From contig JAUXYM010000095.1 in the NCBI GenBank assembly GCA_030694365.1, forward strand, positions 1-33,289: a stretch of DNA of 33,289 nt, written 5' to 3'. The position numbers and the translations under genes were made by a program. The notes under the pieces are model-generated. The model was not told the origin of the DNA and did no database searches. It saw only the letters and a list, made by a program, of their open reading frames with translations. This stretch comes from Nevskia sp. (GTDB lineage: Bacteria > Pseudomonadota > Gammaproteobacteria > Nevskiales > Nevskiaceae). Positions 24,271 through 31,363 of the stretch are shown in pieces; positions within the stretch are counted from its first letter, which is position 1; each line of letters starts with the position of its first letter.

Positions 24271-26631
24271 TCACGGCGGGCCGATGATGACCCGGCGGAT
24301 CAGCCGCGTGACGTCACCATCCTGCGAACGCACGGCGGTCTCGGGACGCGCCGTCAACAGCTTCAGCCCGGCTGCCGGCAGGCCGGCACTGCGATCGAAC
24401 AGCAAGGCTTCCACCGGTGCCGCGCCCGGCAACGTAAATGCCAAGCCGACGCCGTCCGGGTTCAGCGCGTGATCGCTGATGCAACGCCAGCCGGCTCGCC
24501 GGGTTGCGACCGCCCCCAGCGTGCGGGCATCGGGTTCCGGCAGCCGATGCCCACCCAGCACAAGCTGCGTCGGCGCACTGCCCGGCGGCCAGCACAGGCT
24601 GATCGAACCAGCACCGCGCGGCGATTTCAGGCGAGCCTGGTAACGCCAGCCGTCACCGTCGGCCGAGGTGCTGAGCATCTGTAACTCGGGACCGGGCAGT
24701 TCGGTCTCGTCCGCATCAGCCCGCCAGACCGGTCCACGGCTCCACGGGAAAACCGGTGTCGGTCTCAGGCTGAACGCGGCGGCGGCCGCCAGCTCCGGCG
24801 GCAGCAGGCCGGAATCCGGCCGCGCCAGCCATTCGGCCACGCCGCGATCGATATCGACGAGATATTCAAGGTTCAGTCGCTGCGGCGAAGCCTCGCTGTA
24901 CGGCGGCAGCCAGGCGGCAATCGCGCCGGAAATGGCTGCCGTGGCCAGCGCTGCCAGCAGCAAGCTGCGCTGCAACGAACTGTGTACGGAACCGATCAAG
25001 CCAAGCAGTGGCCCCAACAGCGGTAGATACACCCAGACCAGCAAGGCAGCGGCAACGCTCAGTGCATCCGGCCCCAGGCCTTGATGCAGGAAGCCGATCG
25101 TTGGCAGCAACACGCTGGTCGCCACCAGCGCCGTCGCGATCAACGCCGCCACCAGCACTTGATCACTGCCCCAAGGCTTCAGCGCCGCAGCTACCAGCAG
25201 CAAAGCGAGCAGCGGCAACTGGAAGGCGAACCCCAGCCCAGGCAGCCAGACCGCGCTGGCCAGCGTCGCCAGCAGCAACAACAGCCCGCTTGCTGACCAC
25301 CACGCGGCAAGACTCACTCGTTGTTTCAGCAGGCCGGCGACGATCAGCAAGGCCAGCGCCGCCAAGGCTGCGTTGGCGATATCGAGCGGCAGCGGATACG
25401 CGGTCCAGTGATAGTTGGCCGCTGCCGGCGGCACCGCCGTGACCGCCCGAAGGAGCAGCAGCAGCGCCCGGCTGGTGAGCGCCGCCAGCACCATGGCCAG
25501 GATCGAACCCGCCGTCGCCAATGCCAGTTCGCGTAAGCCCAGCCGGCGATGGCGCAGTTGCACGGCGACCAACAGCATCCAGACCAGCGCGCTACCGATG
25601 GCTAAGGGCAGCGCCAGAGTCGCCGGCCAGACCAGCAGACGCCCGGCGAACAGATCGACATAGACAGCGTCTTCTGAGGGCACCGCGTCGCTCGCCGGCA
25701 ACCGGGCTTCGGCCAGAGCCAGCAACATCGACCAAGCGTTGTCGCCGTGATGCTGCAAGCTGTCCAGAGACAGGTTGGCGAGGCTGTCTTGGGGCGTGTG
25801 GTAGTGCTGCACCTTGCCGGTCAGCGCGAAGTTGTAACCCTCCCAGCCGGCCGCCTTGAACACGGTGAAATCGGTGTCGTTCGGCAGCAGTTGGTAGGCG
25901 GTGTAGTAGATCGAGTTGGTGATCGGCCGCGCCACTCGCCCCTGATACAGCGCCATCGCCCAGGCATTGTGCCGGCCGGTCTCGAACATGAAGCTCGGGC
26001 CGGCATTGCCACGCGCTTCCAGGTTCACCGCCGCGCGTACTTCCTTCGCCCAGGGGTGTTCGTCGACGAACACCCGCGCCCCGAGCAAACCGGTTTCTTC
26101 GCCATCGGTGATCAGCAGCAGCACGCTGTGCAGCGGCTGCGGCTGGCCGGCTTTGAGCAGACGCGCGATCTCCAGCAGCGTCGCCACGCCGATGCCATCA
26201 TCGGAAGCACCCGGCCCGGCAGCCACCGAGTCGTAATGCGCGGTCAGCGCCACCGCCGGCCCCGCTACACGGCCATCGAGCCGGGCGACGATGTTCTCGA
26301 CCACCGCGCAATCGCCTGCTTCGTCGCAGGAGCGGCCGGTCTGGATTTCGGGCGCGTAGCCCAGGCTGGTCAGCGTGGCGACCAGACGATCCCGCACCGC
26401 GTGATTGGCCGGGCTGCCAGTCGGATGCGGGCTTTCATCGCCGAGCACGATAGCCAGCGCATCGACCGCACGTTGTGCTGAAAACAGGTTCGGCGGCGCA
26501 TCAAGCCCCAAGGCTGGCGACGGCCGATAGCGCAGCGCCTGAAACATCAGCAGCAGCGTGATCAGCGTCAGGCCGAGCGGCAGGGCGAAGCTGGTATGAC
26601 GGGCCGCGCGCGGCGTCGGGGAATCGGTCAT
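24271..26631 (-). CDS. M28 family zinc aminopeptidase with multi-pass membrane domain
   Basis: From the ATG at 26631 the protein has 786 residues. A signal anchor (about 15-33) leads into an M28 peptidase domain with the two-zinc site: His132 (TAHYDS), Asp144 (ASDDG), Glu178/Glu179 (TDGEETG), Glu205 (NLEARG) and His278 (YHTPQD). From about 345 to 620 there are some eight or nine hydrophobic helices, followed by a ~165-residue soluble C-terminal domain. This plan resembles the eukaryotic ER metallopeptidase/FXNA group more than secreted bacterial aminopeptidases. The substrate is unknown. An upstream frame to 26742 adds 37 residues without signal character and runs through a hairpin region, so the internal ATG is preferred. 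The ribosome-binding site is weak. Confidence 0.85.
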   Translation of the reverse strand: MTDSPTPRAARHTSFALPLGLTLITLLLMFQALRYRPSPALGLDAPPNLFSAQRAVDALAIVLGDESPHPTGSPANHAVRDRLVATLTSLGYAPEIQTGRSCDEAGDCAVVENIVARLDGRVAGPAVALTAHYDSVAAGPGASDDGIGVATLLEIARLLKAGQPQPLHSVLLLITDGEETGLLGARVFVDEHPWAKEVRAAVNLEARGNAGPSFMFETGRHNAWAMALYQGRVARPITNSIYYTAYQLLPNDTDFTVFKAAGWEGYNFALTGKVQHYHTPQDSLANLSLDSLQHHGDNAWSMLLALAEARLPASDAVPSEDAVYVDLFAGRLLVWPATLALPLAIGSALVWMLLVAVQLRHRRLGLRELALATAGSILAMVLAALTSRALLLLLRAVTAVPPAAANYHWTAYPLPLDIANAALAALALLIVAGLLKQRVSLAAWWSASGLLLLLATLASAVWLPGLGFAFQLPLLALLLVAAALKPWGSDQVLVAALIATALVATSVLLPTIGFLHQGLGPDALSVAAALLVWVYLPLLGPLLGLIGSVHSSLQRSLLLAALATAAISGAIAAWLPPYSEASPQRLNLEYLVDIDRGVAEWLARPDSGLLPPELAAAAAFSLRPTPVFPWSRGPVWRADADETELPGPELQMLSTSADGDGWRYQARLKSPRGAGSISLCWPPGSAPTQLVLGGHRLPEPDARTLGAVATRRAGWRCISDHALNPDGVGLAFTLPGAAPVEALLFDRSAGLPAAGLKLLTARPETAVRSQDGDVTRLIRRVIIGPP

Positions 26632-26850
26632 GGGCGGCACCGGCTGAAAGCTGTTGGGCAGGTCGAGTCGAAACTCGACGGCGTGCCCCGAACAGTAACC
26701 GACCATGAGTGGCCGATTGCCGCCGGCCGATGACGGGCACAAATCGAGTGAAAAGCCCGCTCCCTGGGGAAGGGAGCGGGAAACCCCGCCAGAGACCGGC
26801 TAGGGGCCGGCCTGCTTGCTCATTGAAATCCTTGAAATCGAAGGAAGCCG
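26632..26850. other. Intergenic region upstream of the M28 peptidase gene
   Basis: These 219 bases hold a strong GC-rich hairpin (26756-26780, listed separately), a weaker stem at 26797-26811 and a direct repeat of TTGAAATC (26823-26839). No protein-coding region could be supported. The M28 promoter is expected here but was not identified. Confidence 0.45.
26751..26780 (-). terminator. Terminator-like hairpin downstream of the HRDC-like fragment
   Basis: A perfect 9-base stem CCCGCTCCC (26756-26764) and GGGAGCGGG (26772-26780) has a 7-base loop and is followed on the minus strand by CTTTT. It stands between the HRDC-like fragment and the M28 gene and backs up the terminator at 26930-26953. 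Confidence 0.6.
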
Positions 26851-27300
26851 TTATCGAGTGTCGATACCATTCAGACGAGATTCCGCGCCGAAACCGGACA
26901 TCGTCGTCAACAGGCCAAACGACAGACACAAAAAAGCCCGCGCGCGGCGGGCTGATTTGCTGAATGCGGCCTGTCTGTATGGCGATAGGCCCTCACTCTG
27001 TGCACGCTGACCGCGCCACCGACGCAGAGACTGGAACAGCGGTTGGTCGGCCTCGCTGAGCAGCTGTTTCCAGGCAAACGGTTCAGTCGCCGCCTTGCTG
27101 GCCGCGCCTGGGCCTGCGGGTTCGGCGTGATCGCTGCGGCACATCAGCACCAGCAGCAGGTAAGGCGTTTCCTGATGCAGGAAAAAATGCTGATGAATGG
27201 ATTCAGCCGGAACGTTCCGCTGCAGTTGCATCAGCGGCGCTTCATCGAAGCGCTCCAGCAGGGCGTCGAATCGCAGCGTGAGTAGCCGAGCCGTCAACAT
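26851..27300 (-). pseudogene. HRDC-domain-like protein, apparently C-terminally truncated
   Basis: The 149-residue frame begins MLTARLLTLRFDALLERFDE and continues through HFFLHQETPYLLLVLMC. A LSEADQPLFQSLRRWRGQRA...GLSPYRQAAFS segment follows. The latter matches the first half of an HRDC nucleic-acid-binding domain. From memory, the first part matches the N-terminus of short HRDC proteins found beside some reverse transcriptases of diversity-generating retroelements. The expected second half of HRDC is missing. Directly after GLSPYRQAAFS the DNA becomes a rho-independent terminator and the frame runs on through it as Arg/Ala-rich residues. No ribosome-binding site is evident. I read it as a remnant; a functional short protein is possible. 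No reverse transcriptase is in the window. Confidence 0.45.
26930..26953 (-). terminator. Rho-independent terminator inside the 3' part of the HRDC-like frame
   Basis: AGCCCGC (26935-26941) and GCGGGCT (26947-26953) form a stem with a 5-base loop, followed on the minus strand by six T residues. It lies about 80 bases before the stop codon of the HRDC-like frame, so transcripts would end before the stop. This supports truncation of that gene. Confidence 0.8.
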
Positions 27301-27523
27301 GGACGCGCCCGGCCATCAAGTGAAGTTACAAGACTGGCAGGTCTCGGCCGAAGATTTTCAGGGGGTTTTGGAACATGTCAAATTGGCCGTTATCCAGTCT
27401 GGCTCGACGCCGGAAGCACTGGCCGACAATGCCACATCGGCCATCCGGAAGGTATCATTTCCGGATGAGACTTTTACTACTCGCTACCGTTCGATCGACA
27501 ACCATCAACTGGAAACAGGTGCT
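27301..27523. other. Non-coding gap with two adjacent hairpins between the PIN gene and the HRDC fragment
   Basis: No coding region is supported in these 223 bases. Two neighbouring inverted repeats stand out: GGCCGA/TCGGCC (27421-27426 with 27437-27442) and CATCCGGAA/TTCCGGATG (27442-27450 with 27459-27467, perfect 9-base arms, 8-base centre). Neither has a T-run on the minus strand. They could be a binding site, a processed RNA structure or the end of a small mobile element. Confidence 0.55.
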
Positions 27524-27946
27524 TCAAGCCACTTCGAGCAGATTGTCGAAGGGGTAATGGTTCTTCCAGCGGTAGCTGCCGAAATCGCGCTGGTCGGTGG
27601 TCAGGATGCGGCCGTGGCCGAGGTGTTCGGCGAGCAGCAGCAGCGAGGCATCGGCGTAGTCCATCGGCAGCGAAAGATACTGGGACATCAGCCGGGCAGC
27701 CCTGGGAAGCGCCTCGCGGCCGGGCTCGAACAGTTCCACGCTGGCATCGAACAACGCGGCGATGAAGTTCGCGGCAAGTCCGGGATGCCGCCTCGCGGCC
27801 AACAGGTAGCTGGCCTCGGTGACCACAGCCTGGGTGGTGATGAAGCCTTCGCGTTCATGACGTGCCGCCGCCACCACGGCCGGGGCATGAAAGCGATCGC
27901 GCGGATTGAACAGGGCGACCCAAAATCCCGAATCAGCGAGGATCAT
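27524..27946 (-). CDS. PIN-domain ribonuclease toxin (VapC-like)
   Basis: From the ATG at 27946 the protein has 140 residues beginning MILADSGFWVALFN. The acidic residues that bind metal in PIN nucleases are in place: Asp5, Glu44 (VVTEASYLL), Asp99 (DYADASLLLLAE) and Asp118 (ILTTDQRDF). VapC-type toxins cleave tRNA or rRNA; the target here is unknown. The start lies 14 bases inside the upstream ribbon-helix-helix gene, the standard antitoxin-then-toxin arrangement. A longer frame to 28030 would translate antitoxin sequence out of frame and is rejected. The cell would have to keep the antitoxin in excess, which the coupled order and the promoter-operator region upstream would achieve. Confidence 0.88.
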   Translation of the reverse strand: MILADSGFWVALFNPRDRFHAPAVVAAARHEREGFITTQAVVTEASYLLAARRHPGLAANFIAALFDASVELFEPGREALPRAARLMSQYLSLPMDYADASLLLLAEHLGHGRILTTDQRDFGSYRWKNHYPFDNLLEVA

Positions 27947-28268
27947 GCTTGCTGTCCAGGTAGCCGGAAATTTCCGCCTTGATGTTGACGGAGGCGTCCG
28001 GCCCCATGTCGACGGCAGCGAGCACGCCATGCTTCTTCAGGGCGTCCAGCAGCGTCAGCTTGGGCGGGGCCGCGGCTTCGGCGAGGTAACTTTCCAGGGC
28101 TTGCTCGATTACCGCCGTGACGCTGAGCTTGCGCGCACGCCGCGCGGCGTCCAGCCGTTCGGCAAGTTCGGGCTTCAGGCGCACGGTGATACGCGACGCA
28201 GGTGCCACGCTTTTCTGCGCCTCATCGGTCTGGGCGGAGTAACGATTGGCTGATTCGCTGATTTTCAT
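27933..28268 (-). CDS. Ribbon-helix-helix antitoxin partner of the PIN toxin
   Basis: The chosen ATG at 28268 gives 111 residues. The ribbon-helix-helix domain is at about 26-63 (SRITVRLKPELAERLDAARR then LSVTAVIEQALESYLAE). It is followed by a ~45-residue C-terminal tail that would wrap the toxin. A TTG start at 28298 is possible but would place the coding start inside the palindromic operator, so the internal ATG is favoured. The gene overlaps the PIN gene by 14 bases. A perfect dyad at 28280-28296 right in front of it is a good candidate for autorepression by this protein, as in other RHH antitoxins. Confidence 0.85.
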   Translation of the reverse strand: MKISESANRYSAQTDEAQKSVAPASRITVRLKPELAERLDAARRARKLSVTAVIEQALESYLAEAAAPPKLTLLDALKKHGVLAAVDMGPDASVNIKAEISGYLDSKHDPR

Positions 28269-28279
28269 GGCGTAGCTTC

Positions 28280-28296
28280 GTCTGACGGCGTCAGAC
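28280..28296. promoter_or_regulatory. Palindromic operator of the antitoxin-toxin module
   Basis: GTCTGAC (28280-28286) and GTCAGAC (28290-28296) form a perfect 7-base dyad around GGC. It begins 12 bases before the antitoxin ATG and covers the predicted transcription start, so a protein bound here would block transcription. The likely ligand is the RHH antitoxin or its complex with the toxin. Confidence 0.65.
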
Positions 28297-28297
28297 A

Positions 28298-28326
28298 AAT
28301 TTACACCGGTACCGGCGACCTTGCAA
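28298..28326 (-). promoter_or_regulatory. Sigma-70-type promoter of the antitoxin-toxin module
   Basis: On the minus strand TTGCAA (28321-28326) and TAAATT (28298-28303) are separated by exactly 17 bases. The promoter starts 2 bases after the gltX stop codon, so the module carries its own promoter packed against gltX, followed at once by the dyad operator. Confidence 0.6.
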
Positions 28327-28327
28327 A

Positions 28328-29743
28328 TCAGCCTTGCTGGCGGCTCGTTGCGGCGTTCAGCCGCGCCAAGGTCCGCTCACGGCCGAGCAGGAACAAGGTC
28401 GCGTCGATCGGCGGCGACACCGCCATGCCGCAGACGGCAACCCGGATCGGCTGGGCGATCTTGCCGAGGCCCAGCCCTTTCGCTTCGGCGAAGCCGTTGA
28501 CCGCCGCGTGCAGGGCTTCGGTGGTCCATTCCGGCAGCGCTTCCAGCTGGGCGCGCAGTTCGCCGAGCAGCGCCAGCGAATCGGCGTTGAAGTGCTTGGC
28601 GGCGTCCTTCTCGTTGTAGCCGTCGAGGTCGGCGAAGAAGAACTTCGACTTCTCCGCCATCTCGACCAGCGAACGGCAGCGCTCGCGCTGCTGCTCGATG
28701 ACTGCGGTCAGGCTCGGGCCGTTGGCGACATCGACGCCGATCCGCTCCAGATGCCACTGGAATTCAGACACCACGACCGAGGCGTCGACCGACTTCAGAT
28801 ACTGGTGATTGACCCACCAGGCCTTCTCCATGTCGAAGCGCCCCGGGCTCGCCGAGACGTGGTCGAAATCGAACTTGGCGATCATTTCCTCACGGGTGAA
28901 CAACTCCTGATCGCCGTGGCTCCAGCCGAGGCGGACCAGGTAGTTCAGCAGCGCTTCCGGCAGGAAGCCCATCGCCCGGTACTCCATGACGCCGAGCGCG
29001 CCGTGGCGCTTCGACAGCTTGGCACCGTCGCTGCCGAGAATCATCGAGACATGGGCGTAGGCCGGCGGCGTGGCACCGAGCGCTCGCAGGATATTGATCT
29101 GGCGCGGCGTGTTGTTGACGTGGTCGTCGCCGCGGATGACGTGGGTGACGCCCATGTCCCAGTCGTCGACGACAACGCAGAAGTTGTAGGTCGGCCCGCC
29201 GTCGCTGCGGGCGATGATCAGATCGTCCAGTTCGTCGCTTGCAAACACGATCTTGCCTTTGATCAGGTCATCGAGGACGACCTCGCCTTCGGTCGGATTC
29301 TTGAAGCGCACCACCGGATTGACGCCTTCCGGCGGTGCCGGCAGCAGCTTGCCGGCTTCCGGCCGCCAACGGCCGTCATAGCGCGGCTTCTGCTTCGCTG
29401 CCATCTGCGCAGTGCGCAGCGCATCGAGCTCTTCCTTGCTCGCGTAGCAGTGATAGGCGCTGCCCTCGGCCAGCATCTGGGCGATCACTTCCTTGTAGCG
29501 ATCGAAACGCTGGGTCTGGTAGATCGGCTCGGCGTTGTCGCCATTCAGACCGAGCCAGGCCATGCCTTCGAAGATCGCGTCGACCGCTGCCTGGGTCGAA
29601 CGCTCGCGATCGGTATCCTCGATGCGCAGCAGGAACTGGCCACCGAAGCGCTTCGCGTACAGGTACGAGAACAGCGCGGTGCGCGCGCCGCCGATGTGCA
29701 GAAAACCGGTCGGGCTTGGAGCGAAGCGGGTGGTGACGGGCAT
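28328..29743 (-). CDS. gltX: Glutamyl-tRNA synthetase
   Basis: GltX charges tRNA-Glu. The protein has 471 residues, the normal length. It begins MPVTTRFAPSPTGFLHIGGA with the HIGH-type motif HIGG at 16-19. The KMSKS-type loop is KLSKR at 242-246 (GAKLSKRHGALG). Between them are LRIEDTDRERS and HVIRGDDHVNNTPRQ. The zinc-binding cysteine cluster present in E. coli GltX is not complete here: only one Cys is seen in YHCYASKEEL, as in many zinc-free forms. The gene reads toward the toxin-antitoxin module, whose promoter abuts its stop. A TAGAAT element (29777-29782, minus strand) 34 bases before the ATG could be its -10. Confidence 0.96.
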   Translation of the reverse strand: MPVTTRFAPSPTGFLHIGGARTALFSYLYAKRFGGQFLLRIEDTDRERSTQAAVDAIFEGMAWLGLNGDNAEPIYQTQRFDRYKEVIAQMLAEGSAYHCYASKEELDALRTAQMAAKQKPRYDGRWRPEAGKLLPAPPEGVNPVVRFKNPTEGEVVLDDLIKGKIVFASDELDDLIIARSDGGPTYNFCVVVDDWDMGVTHVIRGDDHVNNTPRQINILRALGATPPAYAHVSMILGSDGAKLSKRHGALGVMEYRAMGFLPEALLNYLVRLGWSHGDQELFTREEMIAKFDFDHVSASPGRFDMEKAWWVNHQYLKSVDASVVVSEFQWHLERIGVDVANGPSLTAVIEQQRERCRSLVEMAEKSKFFFADLDGYNEKDAAKHFNADSLALLGELRAQLEALPEWTTEALHAAVNGFAEAKGLGLGKIAQPIRVAVCGMAVSPPIDATLFLLGRERTLARLNAATSRQQG

Positions 29744-29798
29744 GGCTTGAGTGCGGCGAATCCTTGGAAGGCCGCGATTCTAAACCATCGCTCCTGCC

Positions 29799-30362
29799 CT
29801 ACTTCGCGGCTTCAACGGCCCCCGGCTTGCCGGTTTCGATCAGTTTCTGCAGACGTTCCAGCTGCTCGCGGATGACCCCGTCGACCGGCGTCGCCCAGCC
29901 GGCCAGACCCCCAGGAACCTGACCGTTGACGGCATAGGTCTGGCTCAAGGTCGTGTGCTCGCCTTCGGCCTTCAGCTCCCAACTCAACACCGCACTGACC
30001 GCTTCGGCCTGCAGCGGACCCAGGCCACCGGTCAGCCTCAGCAGGCGATTCGGCAAGACCATCACCACGTGCTGGTGCTCGACGCTGCCGCCTTCGGCCA
30101 AGCGTTCGCAGAAACAGCCGCCGGCGCGCGCATCGAGGCTGAAGTTGGCCGCCTTGCCGGACCAGCTGTGTTCCTGGTTCCACCAGCGCGCGGGTTCGAT
30201 CAGCGCCGCCCAGACCTTGGCCGGTGGCGCGGCGATGGTGACCTGATTGCGTGCGAGGAAACTCTGCTCGCTAGCCTTGAGCACTTCGGCCGCAGCACCC
30301 AACGGCAACAACCCACTCAAGGCCAGCGGTGCAAAAGCGGTCAAACGCAAAGAACAAGACAT
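29799..30362 (-). CDS. Secreted SRPBCC (START/AHSA1-like) protein
   Basis: The protein has 187 residues. Residues 1-25 are a signal peptide (LALSGLLPLGAAAEV), so it is likely exported. Residues 38-175 show the helix-grip ligand-binding fold typical of polyketide-cyclase/AHSA1 proteins: NQVTIAAPPAKVWAALIEPARWW, then ARAGGCFCERLAEGG, HVVMVLPNRLLRLTGGLGPL and LSQTYAVNGQVPGGL, ending in VIREQLERLQKLIE. The ligand is unknown. Export is less usual for this family, most members being cytoplasmic. It precedes gltX by 55 bases on the same strand and diverges from the pterin-synthase-like gene (85-base gap). Confidence 0.8.
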   Translation of the reverse strand: MSCSLRLTAFAPLALSGLLPLGAAAEVLKASEQSFLARNQVTIAAPPAKVWAALIEPARWWNQEHSWSGKAANFSLDARAGGCFCERLAEGGSVEHQHVVMVLPNRLLRLTGGLGPLQAEAVSAVLSWELKAEGEHTTLSQTYAVNGQVPGGLAGWATPVDGVIREQLERLQKLIETGKPGAVEAAK

Positions 30363-30447
30363 GGTTCGGCTCCGGTGCGGGGCTCGATTGTCCGGCCAGG
30401 CGGCACCGCAGCGCTACACTGTGCGCCGCAAATCCTCGTCTTCCGCT

Positions 30448-31305
30448 ATGTCCCGCGTTCTGTCCAGCCTGTTCGTCGAGCAACTCACGGTCATCGACTG
30501 CGCCTATCTCGATGCGCTGCGCGGCGTGGTTGGCGAAAGCTGGATCGTCGACATCGAACTGCGCGGCGAGCTGGACGCGCAGTCGATGGTGCTGGACTTT
30601 GGCGAGGTCAAGAAGCGCCTGAAGCGCGCGCTCGACGACAGCGCCGACCACACGCTGATCGTGCCGCGCCGCCACGCCGGGCTTTCCGTGCATGAAGCCG
30701 GCGGCCGCGTCGATCTGGAATTTCGGGGCCCGGTGTCGGGTGCGATCGAGCACAGCTCGCCAGCGATCGCCGTGACCCTGCTCGATGCCGAAACGGTGAC
30801 CGCCGAGGCGCTGGCCGGGCATCTGAAGCCGGTGCTCGCCGCCGTGGTGCCGGCCAACGTTGCCGAGCTGGTCCTGAATCTGCGCAGCGAAGCGATCAGC
30901 GGCCCGTACTACCACTACACGCACGGCCTGAAGAAGCACGCCGGCCATTGCCAGCGCATCGCCCACGGCCATCGTTCGCGGATCGAGATCCTGGTCGACG
31001 GCGTTCGCGATGCCACGCTTGAAGCCGAGCAGGCCATGCACTGGGCCGACATCTACCTCGGCACTCGCGAAGATCGGGTGTCGACCGCCAACGCCCGCGA
31101 GCGCTACGAGTACGCCGCCGCCGAAGGCACGTTCGCGCTGGAACTGCCGGCCGAGCGCTGCGACCTGCTCGAAACCGACACCACGGTGGAATGCATCGCC
31201 GGCCATCTCGCTGATCGGCTTGCCGCCGAGCGGCCGGGCCGGGAGATTGCGGTGCGCGCCTACGAAGGCGTGATGAAGGGGGCGATCGCCCGCCGCCGGC
31301 GCTGA
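30448..31305 (+). CDS. Tandem 6-pyruvoyl-tetrahydropterin synthase/QueD-like protein
   Basis: From the ATG at 30448 the protein has 285 residues, about twice a QueD unit. The first half shows ELDAQSMVLDFGEVKKRLKRALDDSADHTLIVP (split here as MVLDFGEVK at 47-55 and DHTLIVP at 67-73), the substrate-side motif of 6-carboxytetrahydropterin synthase. Its expected zinc histidines are replaced (IDCAYL, GESWIV). The second half carries YYHYTHG with His159, Cys168, and HGH at 173-175, the metal and catalytic-Cys pattern. So one active site may be built from both halves, or the enzyme is altered. QueD makes the queuosine precursor; no other queuosine gene is nearby. A longer frame to 30247 is antisense to the SRPBCC gene and is rejected. 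Confidence 0.75.
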   Translation: MSRVLSSLFVEQLTVIDCAYLDALRGVVGESWIVDIELRGELDAQSMVLDFGEVKKRLKRALDDSADHTLIVPRRHAGLSVHEAGGRVDLEFRGPVSGAIEHSSPAIAVTLLDAETVTAEALAGHLKPVLAAVVPANVAELVLNLRSEAISGPYYHYTHGLKKHAGHCQRIAHGHRSRIEILVDGVRDATLEAEQAMHWADIYLGTREDRVSTANARERYEYAAAEGTFALELPAERCDLLETDTTVECIAGHLADRLAAERPGREIAVRAYEGVMKGAIARRRR

Positions 31306-31363
31306 GGCACGACCGTCGGATTTTGTTCAGCAGCAATTCAGATCGGCGGCGTAAAGTCCGGCC

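Noticed and set aside
27197-27982. 261-codon plus-strand frame across the HRDC-PIN gap
   Set aside because: Most of it is antisense to the PIN and HRDC-like genes, the part within the gap has no ribosome-binding site or recognisable motif, and the gap contains inverted repeats.
26743-28326. Diversity-generating retroelement remnants (template and variable repeats) near the HRDC-like fragment
   Set aside because: No pair of near-identical repeats differing at adenines and no reverse transcriptase motif were found in the window.
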